Below, piece after piece: positions 35,381-47,900 of a stretch of DNA of 64,000 nt. How positions within the stretch are numbered: position 1 is the stretch's first letter; each line of letters opens with the position of its first letter. Both the position numbers and the translations under genes were made by a program. The notes beneath the pieces were generated by a model. That model did no database searches. It saw only the letters and a list, made by a program, of their open reading frames with translations, and was not told the DNA's origin. Where the stretch lies: NCBI GenBank assembly GCA_002245135.1, contig NGBS01001178.1, positions 1-64,000 of the forward strand. Reading direction: 5' to 3'. The stretch comes from Proteromonas lacertae. Taxonomy: Eukaryota > Sar > Bigyra > Opalinata > Proteromonadidae.

Positions 35381-38300
35381 TTAATAATAACAATCCTTAT
35401 ATTTATTGTTCTGAACATTTACAAAGCTTATGTAGAATTGTATTTCATCAAATGTATAACATATTACATCTTTATTCTTCATTACTTCTTTATAGAGATA
35501 TTTTTTATTTCTACCTTTAGTCATTTCTTCAAATTCTTTTGGATATTTGGATATTTTTCGATTAGCTTTTAATTTTATACTCACTTGATTATTTGGGCTT
35601 ATATAGAATAATCCATATGGAGAACTATCATTAATTGATGTTGAGGTTTTGAAAAACATTCTATATAGGTTTTGAAGAATCATTATCATCTCAGGTGCTA
35701 ATGTATGACTATTTCCAACTGTAATTTGAATACCATATGGACCTAGTAATAAATCTATATCGGGGAAACTAGGATTATAACTCAAATCGATTATTTTAAA
35801 TATTGTATTACTTTCATTAGCATTAAATTCACCTATTTCTCTTTGTAAATCACCATCATTTGAAACTTCAACTATTTCCTTTTTATCGAAAACAATATAT
35901 TTATTCCTTCTTTCATCTACTTCAAATTCTTTAATTTCATTAATCAAACTCTCATAAAAAGGATTACAGTTCTTCATTAAAAATGATATGATTCTTTCAT
36001 ATAATATTCCGGCTAAACTTCCTACTGGATTATCTTTTAATAATTTCATCATTCTTTCACAACTTTCTTTATCATTTATCTTATAAAGTCTATCACATAC
36101 CATCTTTTTGATTTCTTCAGATATAAATATAAGACGATTGGATTTAAAAATACCATTTTCATCTTCATATGTATCATAAATCAATATTCTATCATATTCA
36201 ACTTTTGAAAATGGAGATTTATCTATCCCTTTTATTATTTCTTCTATCATCACCTTGCTCTTTTCATTAGTAATTGTATTTTCGAATTGAATTACTAAAT
36301 TCTCATCATCATCATAATATCCAATAACACCTTTATATAATGGATATTTTTCTCTATATTCATATCTACTTCCTTCATTTGTGAAAAGTCCAAATGTTAT
36401 TCTTTTACTATATGCAAATCCTTTAAAGTCCATATCATAATATATCCAAGGTTTGATTGATTCAACTTTTTCTACTTCTTCTTTTGTAAATGGAGGTATA
36501 TACATTATTGATGGACATCTTTTACTTTGAAATGTTTTATATTCCTTCTTAGATGGATTGGCTAATAATATTATCATTTTTGCATCAGCATAATCATCTT
36601 CACCAATTACTGTTCCATCAGATATTACAATTTGAATATTATTTCCCTTATCATAATAAGGATTATTACCTTCTCCTTTACTTATATTAAGTATACTAGC
36701 ATAAGAATAATAATCATGAATTATTTCCATAAGAATATCAGCTAAAATTGTTTTTCCTATTTTTTCATGACCAAATATTAAATAATTTCTTTGATTATCA
36801 TAATTGAAATCAAAAGTTGAGGGAAAAATAAAATTAAACATCTTATAAAAACAATCTCTCATCAAATAAACATTTTTATACTGTATATATATATCCATTA
36901 GTTGAGATCCTTCAGATAGTTCTAATTGTTCTTGTTGTTGAGATGTTGGTAATTGTTGTTTCCGTTGTAGTTGTAGCTGTTGTTGTAGGTGTAGTTGTAG
37001 TTGAATCAGTGGTGGTAATTGCTCTAGTTGTTGTTGCTCGACATGTTGATGTAGGTTTAATTGTTTTAGTTGTTCAAGTTGCAGCTGTTGTTGTTCCAGA
37101 TGATTTAATTCATCCAAGTGTTGTTGTTGTAGTTGTAGTAGTAGTTGTTGTTCTTCTAGTAGTAGTAGTTGTAGTTGCTCTTGTAGCTCTTGAAGTCGTT
37201 GTTGTAATTTCAAAAGTTGTGGTTGTTGCTGTTGTTGTTCATTTTCTTGAAGAGTTTGTAGCTGTTGTAGCAATTGTTCTAGTTGAGGTTGTAGCTGTTG
37301 TTTCAGTTGTCCTATTAGTTTTAGTTGTTTTTCTTTTAAATCTTCTAGTTGTAGTTGTAGATCATCAACAATTTCTTTCTTTTCTTCTAGTTTTTTAGTT
37401 ACTAATTGTGATTGAAGATTTGATATGTTGATGATATCACTACATTTTACTACTCTCTTTTCTATTAAACAATATATAAAATCACCATCTTCCTTTGCAC
37501 TGTATTTCTATTTTATTAAAATATAAAATATACTCTTATAGATTCTATAAGATTTGTTTTAATTTTGTCTGGTATGTTATTCTTATTAAACTCTTTACCT
37601 TTATCTAATTTCTCACCATCTAATAATACTTTTATAAACACTCCATTCATTATCAAATCAAAGAAATTATTATCATCTAATATATAAAATACTGTATGTA
37701 ATGCTTTTGGAGGATGATAAGATGGAACATATAAATCAGAATTGATTTTGAAATTAGGATTCTTAATCATGATATTTCCTCCATTAAAATCATTACATTT
37801 CAACTTAATTATACCACTGCTTAATTCATATGCTATTATCTGTTTTAATGCCATTCTTCTCATATATTCATCTTTAATTGATGTATAATATTCTTCAACT
37901 TTGTGATATTCATCTTCATCTTTAGGTGGAATGAATTTACATACTATAAATTTTTCTACTTCTTCAGAAACGAACTTTAAATAGTCTTTTGGTTTTAATA
38001 TAAAATCTTTTAATTCGTTATCCCATATTGATATTAAATCATATTTCAATATTATATTAGATAATTCATTCATTTTCAATTTTTCTTTCCCCATATAATC
38101 ATTTACAAACTTACTATAACCTGTTGTTCCTACTACACTTTCTATCAACTGTTTATAATATATCCAATAATCACCATTATAGTTACTGTTATATAAATAA
38201 TGGTAATATATTTGTCGAGGTATATTACCATATCTTTCACATACTTTACCAAAATCAGCATCTTTATCAAAACCAATACAGTTTGTAAACCACTCATTGA

Positions 38301-41050
38301 TTTCAGTTATATCTAAACAATCAAAATATAACTCTTTACGACTTTTTTTGTATTTATCATTATTATGAGTATCAGGAGAACTGATTGATATTACTATGTT
38401 GCTTTTATTAAACTCATAATTAAAAGTATCAACTATTATCAATGATTTTCTAATACTACCTGGATCAATTGCACTTTTAAAGAGAATGTATTCACCATTA
38501 ATATTTTCAAATTTGTATACTATTGCTTTTAATGGATTTCCATCTTTTTTCCCTTTAATGAAATATATACTACTTATCTTTTTACATGCTTCCAAAATAT
38601 AGTAATTAAATCCAATACCTAAATCATTTATATCTACTCCAACTGGCATCTTCATCTTTTATTTTTCCAACATCAGTATTTATTTGATCATATGTGTTTT
38701 TTATTTTATGAAATGTATCTTCATACTCTGTTTGAAGACCAACAATTTCTCTAGTGATTTCTCCAATTCTTTTGTTATATAATTCTATTGATTTTTCCTC
38801 GCTGTGTATGTTATTCAATCTGGTTAATATTCTTTCTGTAATTACGCATTTACATATAATTCTATCATCATTACTGATATTTTCCGTTGATTCTTTTAAT
38901 TCATACTTACCATTTAATTCCTTAATATTTAAATCAAACTGTCCTTGGCAATTTAAAACCAAATTTTCTTTTGAAGTTTTAATTTCTCTTTCTTCATCAT
39001 ATATTTTTAATGTATGTGTTTTTCCCACATTAGTATATAAATCAGTATAATCACCTATTGCTTTAAATCTATTAATCTCTGTTTCAATATCTTTATTAAA
39101 ACCATTAATCAATTCATTACTTTTTTTTATATCGAGTTGAAGTTGCGCTATTTCAGCTCGTAATGAATCTATTTTATTATTCTTTTCTACTATTAATTTT
39201 GCTGTAAGTTTATCAATATTTCTCTTTTCTTCATTCAATTGATTCATCTCTAAATAACTCTTTTCTTTCTTCTTTTCGTCTTTATTATAATCATATGATA
39301 GATTATTCTTTAGAAAGAACAACAATACATAAATAAACGAGGTTTTGCCAATACCTGGTTGACCTGTTATCACTATATCAAAACATGATTGTGCAGATGA
39401 TATAAGTTTACATATATTTTGAAACATTGTATAATAACAATCCCTTATGTAAATTATATTCTTGGGGAATTGAAATACTTTTACATTTGCTTTTGAAAAC
39501 TCTAAATACTTCTTCTTTTCATCATTTTCAACAAACTTACCATCTTCATCAATAACGAGTTTATTAAGATTGACTATTTTCAAATTATTCACTATTCTTA
39601 CAAAACTATCTGAATAATCTAAGTATATTGTATTTTCATCATCAAAATATTGTAATAATATTATTAAATCATCTAAAGAATTAACATGATTTACATATTC
39701 TCTTTCTCTAACTTCTAATTGAAATCTAGATAATATTATGTCTTTTATTGTATTAATATCAATGTTTGCTGGATTGGATTTGATTGATAGAAGTTCTGAT
39801 ATGAAGTAATACTTTTCATAATTGTATATACTATTAATAGTATTTGGTACTTTTATTCCATGCAATACAGTTTCACCATCTTCAACACTCAATGAATTAA
39901 ATAAGTGATAATTCTCTTTCTCTATATAATATTCTATTAAGTTTACTAAACCTTTTCCATCGCCAATACTAATAAATGGGAAAGTTACTGTTGACTCGAT
40001 TTTACACACTTCCATTATTTCATTTCCTTGTCTAATGTGCATTTTCTTTTCATTCATGTCGTATATTACTTCATATACTTTTCCTTTAATACCAAATATT
40101 CTATCTGATTTTTCTAGTATCTTTCCATTTTCATCTATCTTTTGAGATGAAAAATTAAACAACTTTATACATGGAAATAACTCATTTGATGAATCTGGAT
40201 TTTTATAAAAACCAAAACTAATACCTTTTATACCAATACTCATTATCTGAAAATAGAAATGATAAATTCCACTTTTCTCTTTCATTTCTTCATTTATCTT
40301 GAAATTAAAAACACCATTACCTCGATCTTGAAGATTCTTATTACACACTACATATTGAATTATATCACCACTACGGTTATTATTATATTTGTATAATTCA
40401 TTGTTATATTTATAGTAACTTACTTCATTATAACCATTTTTTAAATCATCATTAGATATATTAATTATAAATCTTTTTATCATAGTTAATGGAAAATCCC
40501 AACAACCTAAATATTTAACTGAAGCATTTGTACAACCAATAAATGGGTAAACTGGTGTTGAACTGATTCTACATACATGAACTTCTTTATTATCTCCTTG
40601 TCTAATTGACATTCTATTGTTAATCATATCATAGATTATTTCATATGTAGATCCTCTTATTGGACGTAAACTGAATTCTGCTTCAACAGAATTTTCATTT
40701 TTTGAATAACCAAACCTAAAAACATCTGTAAAACTCTCTACTTGGAATTTGTAATGATAAATCTCATTCTCAATCACATCTGAGATTATTCTATCTTCTT
40801 TAATAACTTCATTTATGACTAAATTTTTAAAACTAATAGGAGGAGATTTTGTTGAGTCTAGATCATCAACATTACTTGGCTGTTTGTTTTCATCTTCCTC
40901 CACACCTTTAACATCTTCTGTACTTTCTGTAAATCTTAAAATAGTAAAACCATCTACATTTTGTTTTTTAAATCTCAAGGGTGTAATTTCAACATCTTCC
41001 CTACCTCTCTTGGTCTTTACTGGTGTTGATGTTGGTGTTACTACTTCCAT
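35381..41050 (-). CDS. Giant protein: two SPRY-like domains and two Crinkler/RHS-type NTPase modules (about 1,880 aa)
   Basis: Order from the N terminus (MEVVTPTSTP...): nuclear-signal-like KTKRGREDVEITPLRFKK; two SPRY/B30.2-like units (about residues 95-190 and 260-370: YEIIYDMINNRMSIRQGD and YEVIYDMNEKKMHIRQGN); NTPase 1 with IRDCYYTMF and Walker A GQPGIGKTS (about residue 562), a coiled-coil insert of about 200 residues inside the NTPase, SSPD and YGNIPRQIYYHYLY; then, after a 26-nt intron (37508-37533), a Gln/Leu coiled coil and NTPase 2 (MRDCFYKMF, Walker A GHEKIGKT, ANPSKKEY, PPFTKEE) ending in SFPDIDLL...IQITVGNSHT. The motifs match Crinkler/RHS NTPases. Near 38650 the frame shifts by one base at an A4 run; a 16-nt GT...AG intron would also fix it. 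Role inferred: effector-like or defence/conflict protein. Confidence 0.75.
36905..37400 (-). repeat. Gln/Leu-rich low-complexity coiled coil
   Basis: About 165 codons dominated by CAA, CAG and CTA/TTA between the two NTPase modules of the giant gene. The protein reads as a nearly continuous Q/L/E heptad-like coil (LQQRLQELQEQLQLLLLEEQ). On the opposite strand this produces a long Val-rich frame that is only a shadow. Confidence 0.8.
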
Positions 41051-41175
41051 GGTAATTTAGAATTTTTAAACTAATTCAATAATATATATTCTAATACTTC
41101 GAAATTTTATATAATAACAGGATTAAGATACCTTATAGCTGAGATATAAAACAAAATGATAATTTGAATGAACAG

Positions 41176-41227
41176 CCAATCAAATCGCTCCAAGTGTAAC
41201 CAATCAATTTTGTGTTTAATAACCAAT
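41176..41227 (-). promoter_or_regulatory. Three-CCAAT module, copy 3, upstream of the second giant NTPase gene
   Basis: CCAAT boxes start at 41176, 41200 and 41223: spacings 24 and 23 nt, identical to the other two copies. It lies 126-177 nt from the start codon at 41050. Flanking blocks are also conserved: CTGAGATATAAA (about 41139) shared with copy 1, and TTTTTGCATTTC then CTCGTGATATATAA (about 41247-41278) shared with copy 2. The rest of 41228-41569 holds no gene. Confidence 0.65.
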
Positions 41228-41569
41228 AAAAATGTGTAAAATTAGATTTTTGCATTTCATTTTTCTCGTGATATATAAAGTAAATGAAGATTTATATTAT
41301 CTCTATCGGTTTCTATTATTATATTAAGACTGAATTTATGTTACTGAATTATATGATGCCATCTGCACTGATGTAGTTGGTTGTACTCTACCGTGAAATC
41401 ACTAATTAAGTATATCAATAAAAGCAGGATGTTTAATCTTCTAGAAACTCTGTTGTATATTAGATTCCTCTTAATTCCTCAAATACACTATATTTTCATC
41501 AATTAATTTAATGATTACAGAAAACAGTAACAAAAACTAATAATGATAAAAAAAAATTAAATAGTCTAA

Positions 41570-42874
41570 TCACATAATTATACATTTCTTCTTCTTTTGG
41601 TTATCCATTTTACTCTCTGCACAAACTGCAGTAATATAAGCACCCATAAACAAAGCAGTCACCTTCACATCAGCTAATGCTTCTACTTTAGTCGGTATAT
41701 ACCTATCTGCTGTATCTCCATGTCCAAGTCTTCCATATTCACCACATCCCCATGTAAACACCACATTATCATTCATTGCACCACTATGATATCCACCTGC
41801 TGCAATTTTGTTAATCTTTTGGCCAACTAATGCTTCTATTACATGTGGATGTGATTTTGAGTCAGTATCTCCATGGCCTAATCTTCCAAACTCACCTCTT
41901 CCCCAACTATACACATCACCATCAACTATTAGAATTAAATTATATCAAATATACCGGATATAGCTAATACATGTTTGCTACCACAAGCAACATCAGATAT
42001 TTGTACAAATTCACATTCATTTGCAATATGTTTTGCTTTTTTTGTCAAAGTCCATTTATTTATTTTTTTTGGTAATGCAGAATCACTTGTTGTATCTATT
42101 CCTAACTCATTATCTTTACCATAACCCCAAGTCCATATATATCCTTTATTATCAACGATTAAACTGAAATTCCAACCACAACCGATTTTTTTGGCTTTGG
42201 CTTTGAATTCATTATTGGCAGTTGTTAATTTTTCTATTATTTTTGGTTTAATTTGATTTTCATAATCTCCATGACCTAGACGACCATTTCCACCATATCC
42301 CCAACTATATACTATTCCACTTGAATCTAATGCCAACTATTAGGAAAAAAATTAACTAAATATATATACAGTGTGTTTTAATCCACAAGCTACACTAACT
42401 ATTTTTATTCCTTCTAGACTTTCTGCTCCAAATCCTTCTAATGGTAAAGGTGCAATTTGATCTTTTTCATCTCCTCGTCCCAACATACCAAAAGCACCAC
42501 AACCCCATGTATATACTTCACCTGTTTTAGTACAGGCAACAGAATGTTCATAACCTGCTGCTACTTGAATTACTTTCTTCTTTTGTAAAGCTTGTATACG
42601 TCTTGGTACATGTTGATGTCTATCATCAGTCTGTCCTAATTGACAGTTTTTACCATATCCCCATGAATATACATCATTTTTTGTCGTTATTGCCAAATTA
42701 TAACATAAACCACAAGCCATTGATTGTATACCATTACCTTGTAATAATACTCTATCTAGAGCATGAGGAGCTGACTAATGAATTGTAATGAACTGTATAT
42801 ACCAAATTCAATTCATCACCATGACCTAGCTGACCATATTTCCCCCATCCCCATGTGTATATATCATTATCCAT
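41570..42874 (-). CDS. Seven-bladed RCC1-repeat protein with C-terminal CaaX box
   Basis: Seven RCC1 repeats (WGWGKYGQLGHGD, WGYGKNCQLGQTD, WGCGAFGMLGRGD, WGYGGNGRLGHGD, WGYGKDNELG, WGRGEFGRLGHGD, WGCGEYGRLGHGD) make a full beta-propeller from residue 1 to about 405. Introns at 42775-42802, 42337-42369 and 41926-41954 are in frame. The protein ends KKKKCIIM: a polybasic stretch plus a CaaX motif with Met, the type favoured by farnesyltransferase, predicting membrane attachment. RCC1 itself is a chromatin-bound Ran exchange factor and has no CaaX, so this is more likely a membrane-bound RCC1-superfamily protein. Head-to-head with the next gene. Confidence 0.85.
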
Positions 42875-42953
42875 AAGAGAAAAAAGATGAAACGATTATT
42901 TTAAAAAAGAATCAAATTTACATCAAGCTTTTTTTATAATTTTCTTTTTAAAT

Positions 42954-43235
42954 ATGGATTTATCAAGTCCAGATATGAAAAGAAAGATTTTTAGATCTTG
43001 TTTTGAGTTGATATGTGGATGTTTACCACTAGTTTTAGGTATTATATTGCTTGCTTCAAAGAAGACAACCCCAGGAATTATACTTTTGGTTATAGGATTA
43101 TTTATGTTAATCATTCTACCTTGTGTATATTGTATTAAATTTTAATTTAATAGATATTATTTGGATGTATGGCAATTGCTGTGAAAGCTGGAATAGATGT
43201 TGATACAATAAAAACTAAATTTTCGTTTTTGTAGT
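42954..43235 (+). CDS. Small two-span membrane protein, unrecognised
   Basis: MDLSSPDMKRKIFRSCFELICG followed by two hydrophobic segments (LPLVLGIILLAS and PGIILLVIGLFMLIIL). A short intron near 43127-43157 connects to a last exon, but two splice choices are possible (ending FSFL at about 43235, or an alternative short end), so the C terminus is uncertain. The two-span layout with PGI...G resembles TMEM230/TMEM134-type proteins; this is a weak guess. Confidence 0.45.
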
Positions 43236-43312
43236 TTTACTTATATGATATATATGTGTATTTGTGTTTCTTTTGATAATTCAATAAAACATCAAATAAA
43301 TTATTAAATAAA

Positions 43313-44698
43313 TTATTCTTCTCTAACTGCCTTTCTAATGGTATCTTCTAATTCACATATAAGACCCATCAAATCAACTTGATGATTAATATAAAAAATA
43401 TATTTTGAAATGATTGAATTTAAATTATAATTGTAAACACATTTCAACTTCACTTCCATTATACACTTTGGACAATAAATTACAACTTTGGGATTCTATT
43501 CAATAAAATAGAATTAAATAAATTTATACATCAACTCTTTGAGGAAATTTCAATGGCTTTTCTTTTGTTTCATTCTCTTTATTCGTATTAATATAAGCAG
43601 CAGCCCTTCTTGTATGAGATAGAATTTGAAAAAATTCAGAATATTCTAAAGTTCCACCACCATTCACATCAGTAAAATCCCAAATTTCATCTAAAACACC
43701 TTCTTCAACTTCAATTCCTAGAGTTCTAAATCCATTCACAAATTCACTATAACTCAATACACCATCGCCATTCTTATCTAATGCGGTAAACATTTGAATT
43801 AAATTGCTTCTATTGGCTAATAGATAATTATAAACATAATTAATATCTTTTGGAATTGTTATTATAGTATTGTTATTATTATTATTTCCATCATTATTAT
43901 TATTAGATGGATTATTTGGGTCAAATGGTTCAATTCCTAAACATTTAGCACAATAAGAATGACCACATTTGAATAAAGTGTAAGGATTTACCATTATTGT
44001 ATTACATTTACCACAATAAAGATGATCACTGATGGATTTAAACTGTATATTGACTGTATCTACTTCTTTTTTTATTTTATGCAATTCTTCCATAACGACT
44101 TGATAATCGGATGGCATTATATTACCTTGAAGTAGGAGTTTATATTCAGTTTCTTTTTCTTTTAATGTTTTCTTTAACACTTCTAATCTTTCTTCTATAT
44201 TTATTTCTTCTCTTTTTCGATCTTCAATTGTCCTTGCTGTAGTGTGGATTTCTTCGGTTGTTTCTGGGATTGTTTTGTCTCTTAATTCTTTGATTTTATT
44301 ATCATTAGCTTGAACTTCTGCTTGAAGTTCTTTTACACCTTCTGATATATCTTTTGACATTAATTGTTCACGTTGTTCTAATAAATCGTTTACTTCTTTA
44401 CGAAGTTCATCCTTTAGTTCTTCTTGACGTTTTACTTCGTTTCGTGCATCCTCTATCATTTGCTTTCCTTTTTCTTCGTCTAATCGTTCTCCTTCAGGTG
44501 AAAATACCTAATTCATAGAATATTATTTAAATTTGATTATACCTTTTCATGTAAATTAACAGCATCGACATATGCCTTCTTTACATCATCTAATTGTTTT
44601 AATAAATCATCAGGTAATGGTGGCAAACCTTCGTTCAAATCTTCTAGTCTTGCTAATTCTTTAGCCATTGTTTCTTCAAAATTAGCTCTTCCAGACAT
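43313..44698 (-). CDS. Coiled-coil protein with a RING finger interrupted by EF-hands
   Basis: Exon 1 (MSGRANFEETMAKELARLED...) joins across the intron 44508-44542 to a long coiled coil (to about nt 44020). Then come YCGKC and CGHSYCAKC, the first six ligands of a RING-type zinc site, an Asn run, two EF-hands (DKNGDGVLSYSEF complete; DVNGGGTLEYSEF with Gly in loop position 5), and, across the intron 43496-43529, YCPKC, which supplies the missing last Cys pair. It ends RKAVREE. Possibly a calcium-regulated ubiquitin ligase or a structural ciliary protein; the split RING is read from the sequence and function is inference. Confidence 0.6.
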
Positions 44699-44928
44699 CT
44701 CAATAAATTGAATTTAAAAAAAATGTTTTTTTCTTTTATCCGAAAATGTTTCTCGATAACCGATTTCAATAGTAACAGTTTTTAAATTTTTTAATTTTAT
44801 TCATTATATGTATATATAAACACTCTATAATATTTATCATCAAATTCTATTATATTTTTATACTACCAACGACTTGTTTTTTGTTTTATTTATATTCATT
44901 CTCTTAAATTTATAGAATAAAGAAGATA

Positions 44929-47900
44929 TGCCACCACCTTCAACAGTTTTGAATTTAGTACCAGTGTATGAATAAATATTTAATATATATTACACAATAG
45001 ACAATACTTTGGTATGAAATGTGATATATCAGGCAACATATGGTTTCTTGATGAAACTTTATATTGTTACATAGCAGGAAATGCATGTATTCTATATTCA
45101 TCTGAATCAAAAACACAAAGAATTATATATCCATCTGATCAATGTGAATGTATCACTTCACTAGCAGTGTCAATGAATCGTAAAGCATTTATATTATGTG
45201 AAAAAGTAAGAAAAGGAGCAATAATTAGTGTATATGATGTAGGACAACAAATTAAAAGACGTAAGCCAATCACATTAGCAGAAAATGGTCCAATAGAATA
45301 TTTCAATGCAACCTTTTCACCAGATAACAAATTATTGGCTGTACAATCAGGAGCTCCCAATTATCAGATTTACATTTTTGTGTGGGACAAAGGAAGATTA
45401 TTAGGAACAGCTACACCAGTAACAGAGACAGGAAAGACAGTAAATAGCATCAAATTCCATCCATTAGATAGTTCAATATTAGTAGTAAGTGGAAAAGGAT
45501 TATTGATATTTTATCGTATTAGTGAAGGTGGATTTAAAGCATTACCATTGAATACTTTAAGAAGAGAATTAGGTGATATTCAAAGTGGTATATTTGTCAA
45601 TGAAAAGAGATGTATTTGTGCAACTGATCGAGGTGATTTGATATTGTTTGAAAATACTGGTAGTTGTATTGAGTTAAAGACATACCTAAATTGTTCACCT
45701 TCAGATGGTAATGCAATATACTGTATTTGTCCATTTGCGAAAGGATTCATTTGTGGTGGAGTAGATGGTACTGTGAGAGTGTTTGAAGAGTCAGAAGACA
45801 CTTTAGAATATTATAAGATATTTAGAACATTGCATACAAAGAAATCCATAGATCCAGTTATTCATATAACAATAAGTCCAACAGAAGATTTGATGTTATG
45901 TTGTACAAGAGATTGTCAAGCTTATATTCTTTCTTTAAGTAACCTAGAAATGCTTAGACCAGAAGATGTTAAATTAGAATTAATAATAGGTCCGTTTCAT
46001 TGTGCAAGCTCGAGTGGCTTGAGAAAAATAAATGATTTAACAGTCTGTCCAAGAAAGCCATTGTTAGCCTCTTGTGGTAGTGATCACAGTATTAGAGTAT
46101 GGGATTATGATAGTAAAAGTATTGAATTATACAAACTATTTGATGAAGAAGTTCAAACTATTACATTACATCCATCAGGATTATTCATAGCTATTGGTTT
46201 TTCATCAAGGTTTAAATTAGCCAATATATTAATCAATGATATAAAGCCTTATGCTGAATTCCCAATTAAGAATTGCGCTATTGCAAGATACTCATTAGGA
46301 GGTCATTTCATAGCAGCATCTACACCCTCTAATGCTATTTATATATTAACAACTTACACTGCCTGTAATTTACATCGAATTGATTGGTCATACAGGAAAA
46401 CCAATCTCCTTAGAATGGGCAGATAGAGACAATATCTTATTCAGTGCATGTTTAGGAGGTTCAATAATGATGTGGGATGTAAGAAATGGTATAAAAATCA
46501 AAGAATTTACAATGAGAAATATAATGTGGAATTGTATCACTGTTCGTTATGATCATACAATGGTTTATGCAGTTGGTACTAAAGCAGATGATGAATCAAC
46601 ATCAGCATTATACGCTATAGAATTTACAGCAGATGGTAAACAATCAAACGTCAAATATGACCACGAATTCCCAAATTTGAAAATCAATTCAGTTGTTTAT
46701 AATAATACAGCTAAAACATTGTTTTTAGGCCATTCTTCCTATGGTAGACCTGGTGTAATTCAAGCAATGCATATGCCATTAGGAGATTCAGTTCAAATCT
46801 ATCAATGTCACAGTGGTATAGTCCATCGATTAGCATTATCTTATGAAGAGAAATACTTAGCTACTTGTGGTGATGATGGTGCAATTTGCGTATTTAATTT
46901 CAAAGGTTTAGGACGATTGAATAAAGAGAATGCTTTACCTTATGCAGAAGAAGTATTAATTATTAAAAACGATTTGGAAGAGAAATATGGATTATTAAAT
47001 GAATTGAAAGCGAAAGTAGATGAATTAACCAAACATAATGAACATCAATTGAAATTAAAAGATGATGAACATGAAGAAAAAGTGAAGAAATTAACAGAAG
47101 AAAGTGAATACAATATTCAAGAACAAATATCAAAATATGCAGCTTTAAGAGATACAACTGATATTCAAGAAGGCAATTATGTTAAGAAAATAAGGCAATT
47201 ACAAGGAGAATATGAACAAGAATCATTAGAATTAGATAAATCACAAAAAGCAAAGATACAAACTGAAGTTGAAAGATATGAAGCCTTATGTCAAGAAAGG
47301 GAAGAATTATCTTTAAAATGGGATGAAGAAAATAGAGTTTTAAGAGAATCAAATGAAAGATATATTCAAGAACTACAAGCTGAATATGAAGACAAATTAA
47401 GAAGAGAAAAGGAAGAGTGTGATTTATTAGTTGAAAAGAAAAGAGAAATTCAAGCAAGACATGATCAAACTGAGAAGGATCTAGAAGAAGATTGCGATCA
47501 AGAGATTGAACAAATGAAGAGAGTATTTGGTGAAAAATTAAAGACAGAAAAAGAAGGCAACTTTGAGATTGAAAGGTGAAAATGGTATGATGAAAAAGAA
47601 ATTTCGGAAGTTTGCAGAAACAAATTGCAGAACAGAAGAATAAGATTCAACAGTTATTAAATACTGAACAAGATCGATATTCAACAATAAGAGGTTTAGA
47701 AAAAGACATAATTGGCCATAAGAAGGAGATAAGAGAAAGAGAAGAGACTATAGCTGATAAAGAAAAGAGAATTTATGAATTGAAAAGAAAGAATCAAGAA
47801 TTAGAGAAATTTAAATTTGTATTGGAATATAAAATCAAAGAATTAGATCGACAGATTGAACCACGTCAGAAAGAAATTATTCGATTAAAACAACAGATTC

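Noticed and set aside
36943-37398. Plus-strand Val-rich frame of 151 codons
   Set aside because: Antisense shadow of the Gln/Leu coiled coil of the giant NTPase gene.
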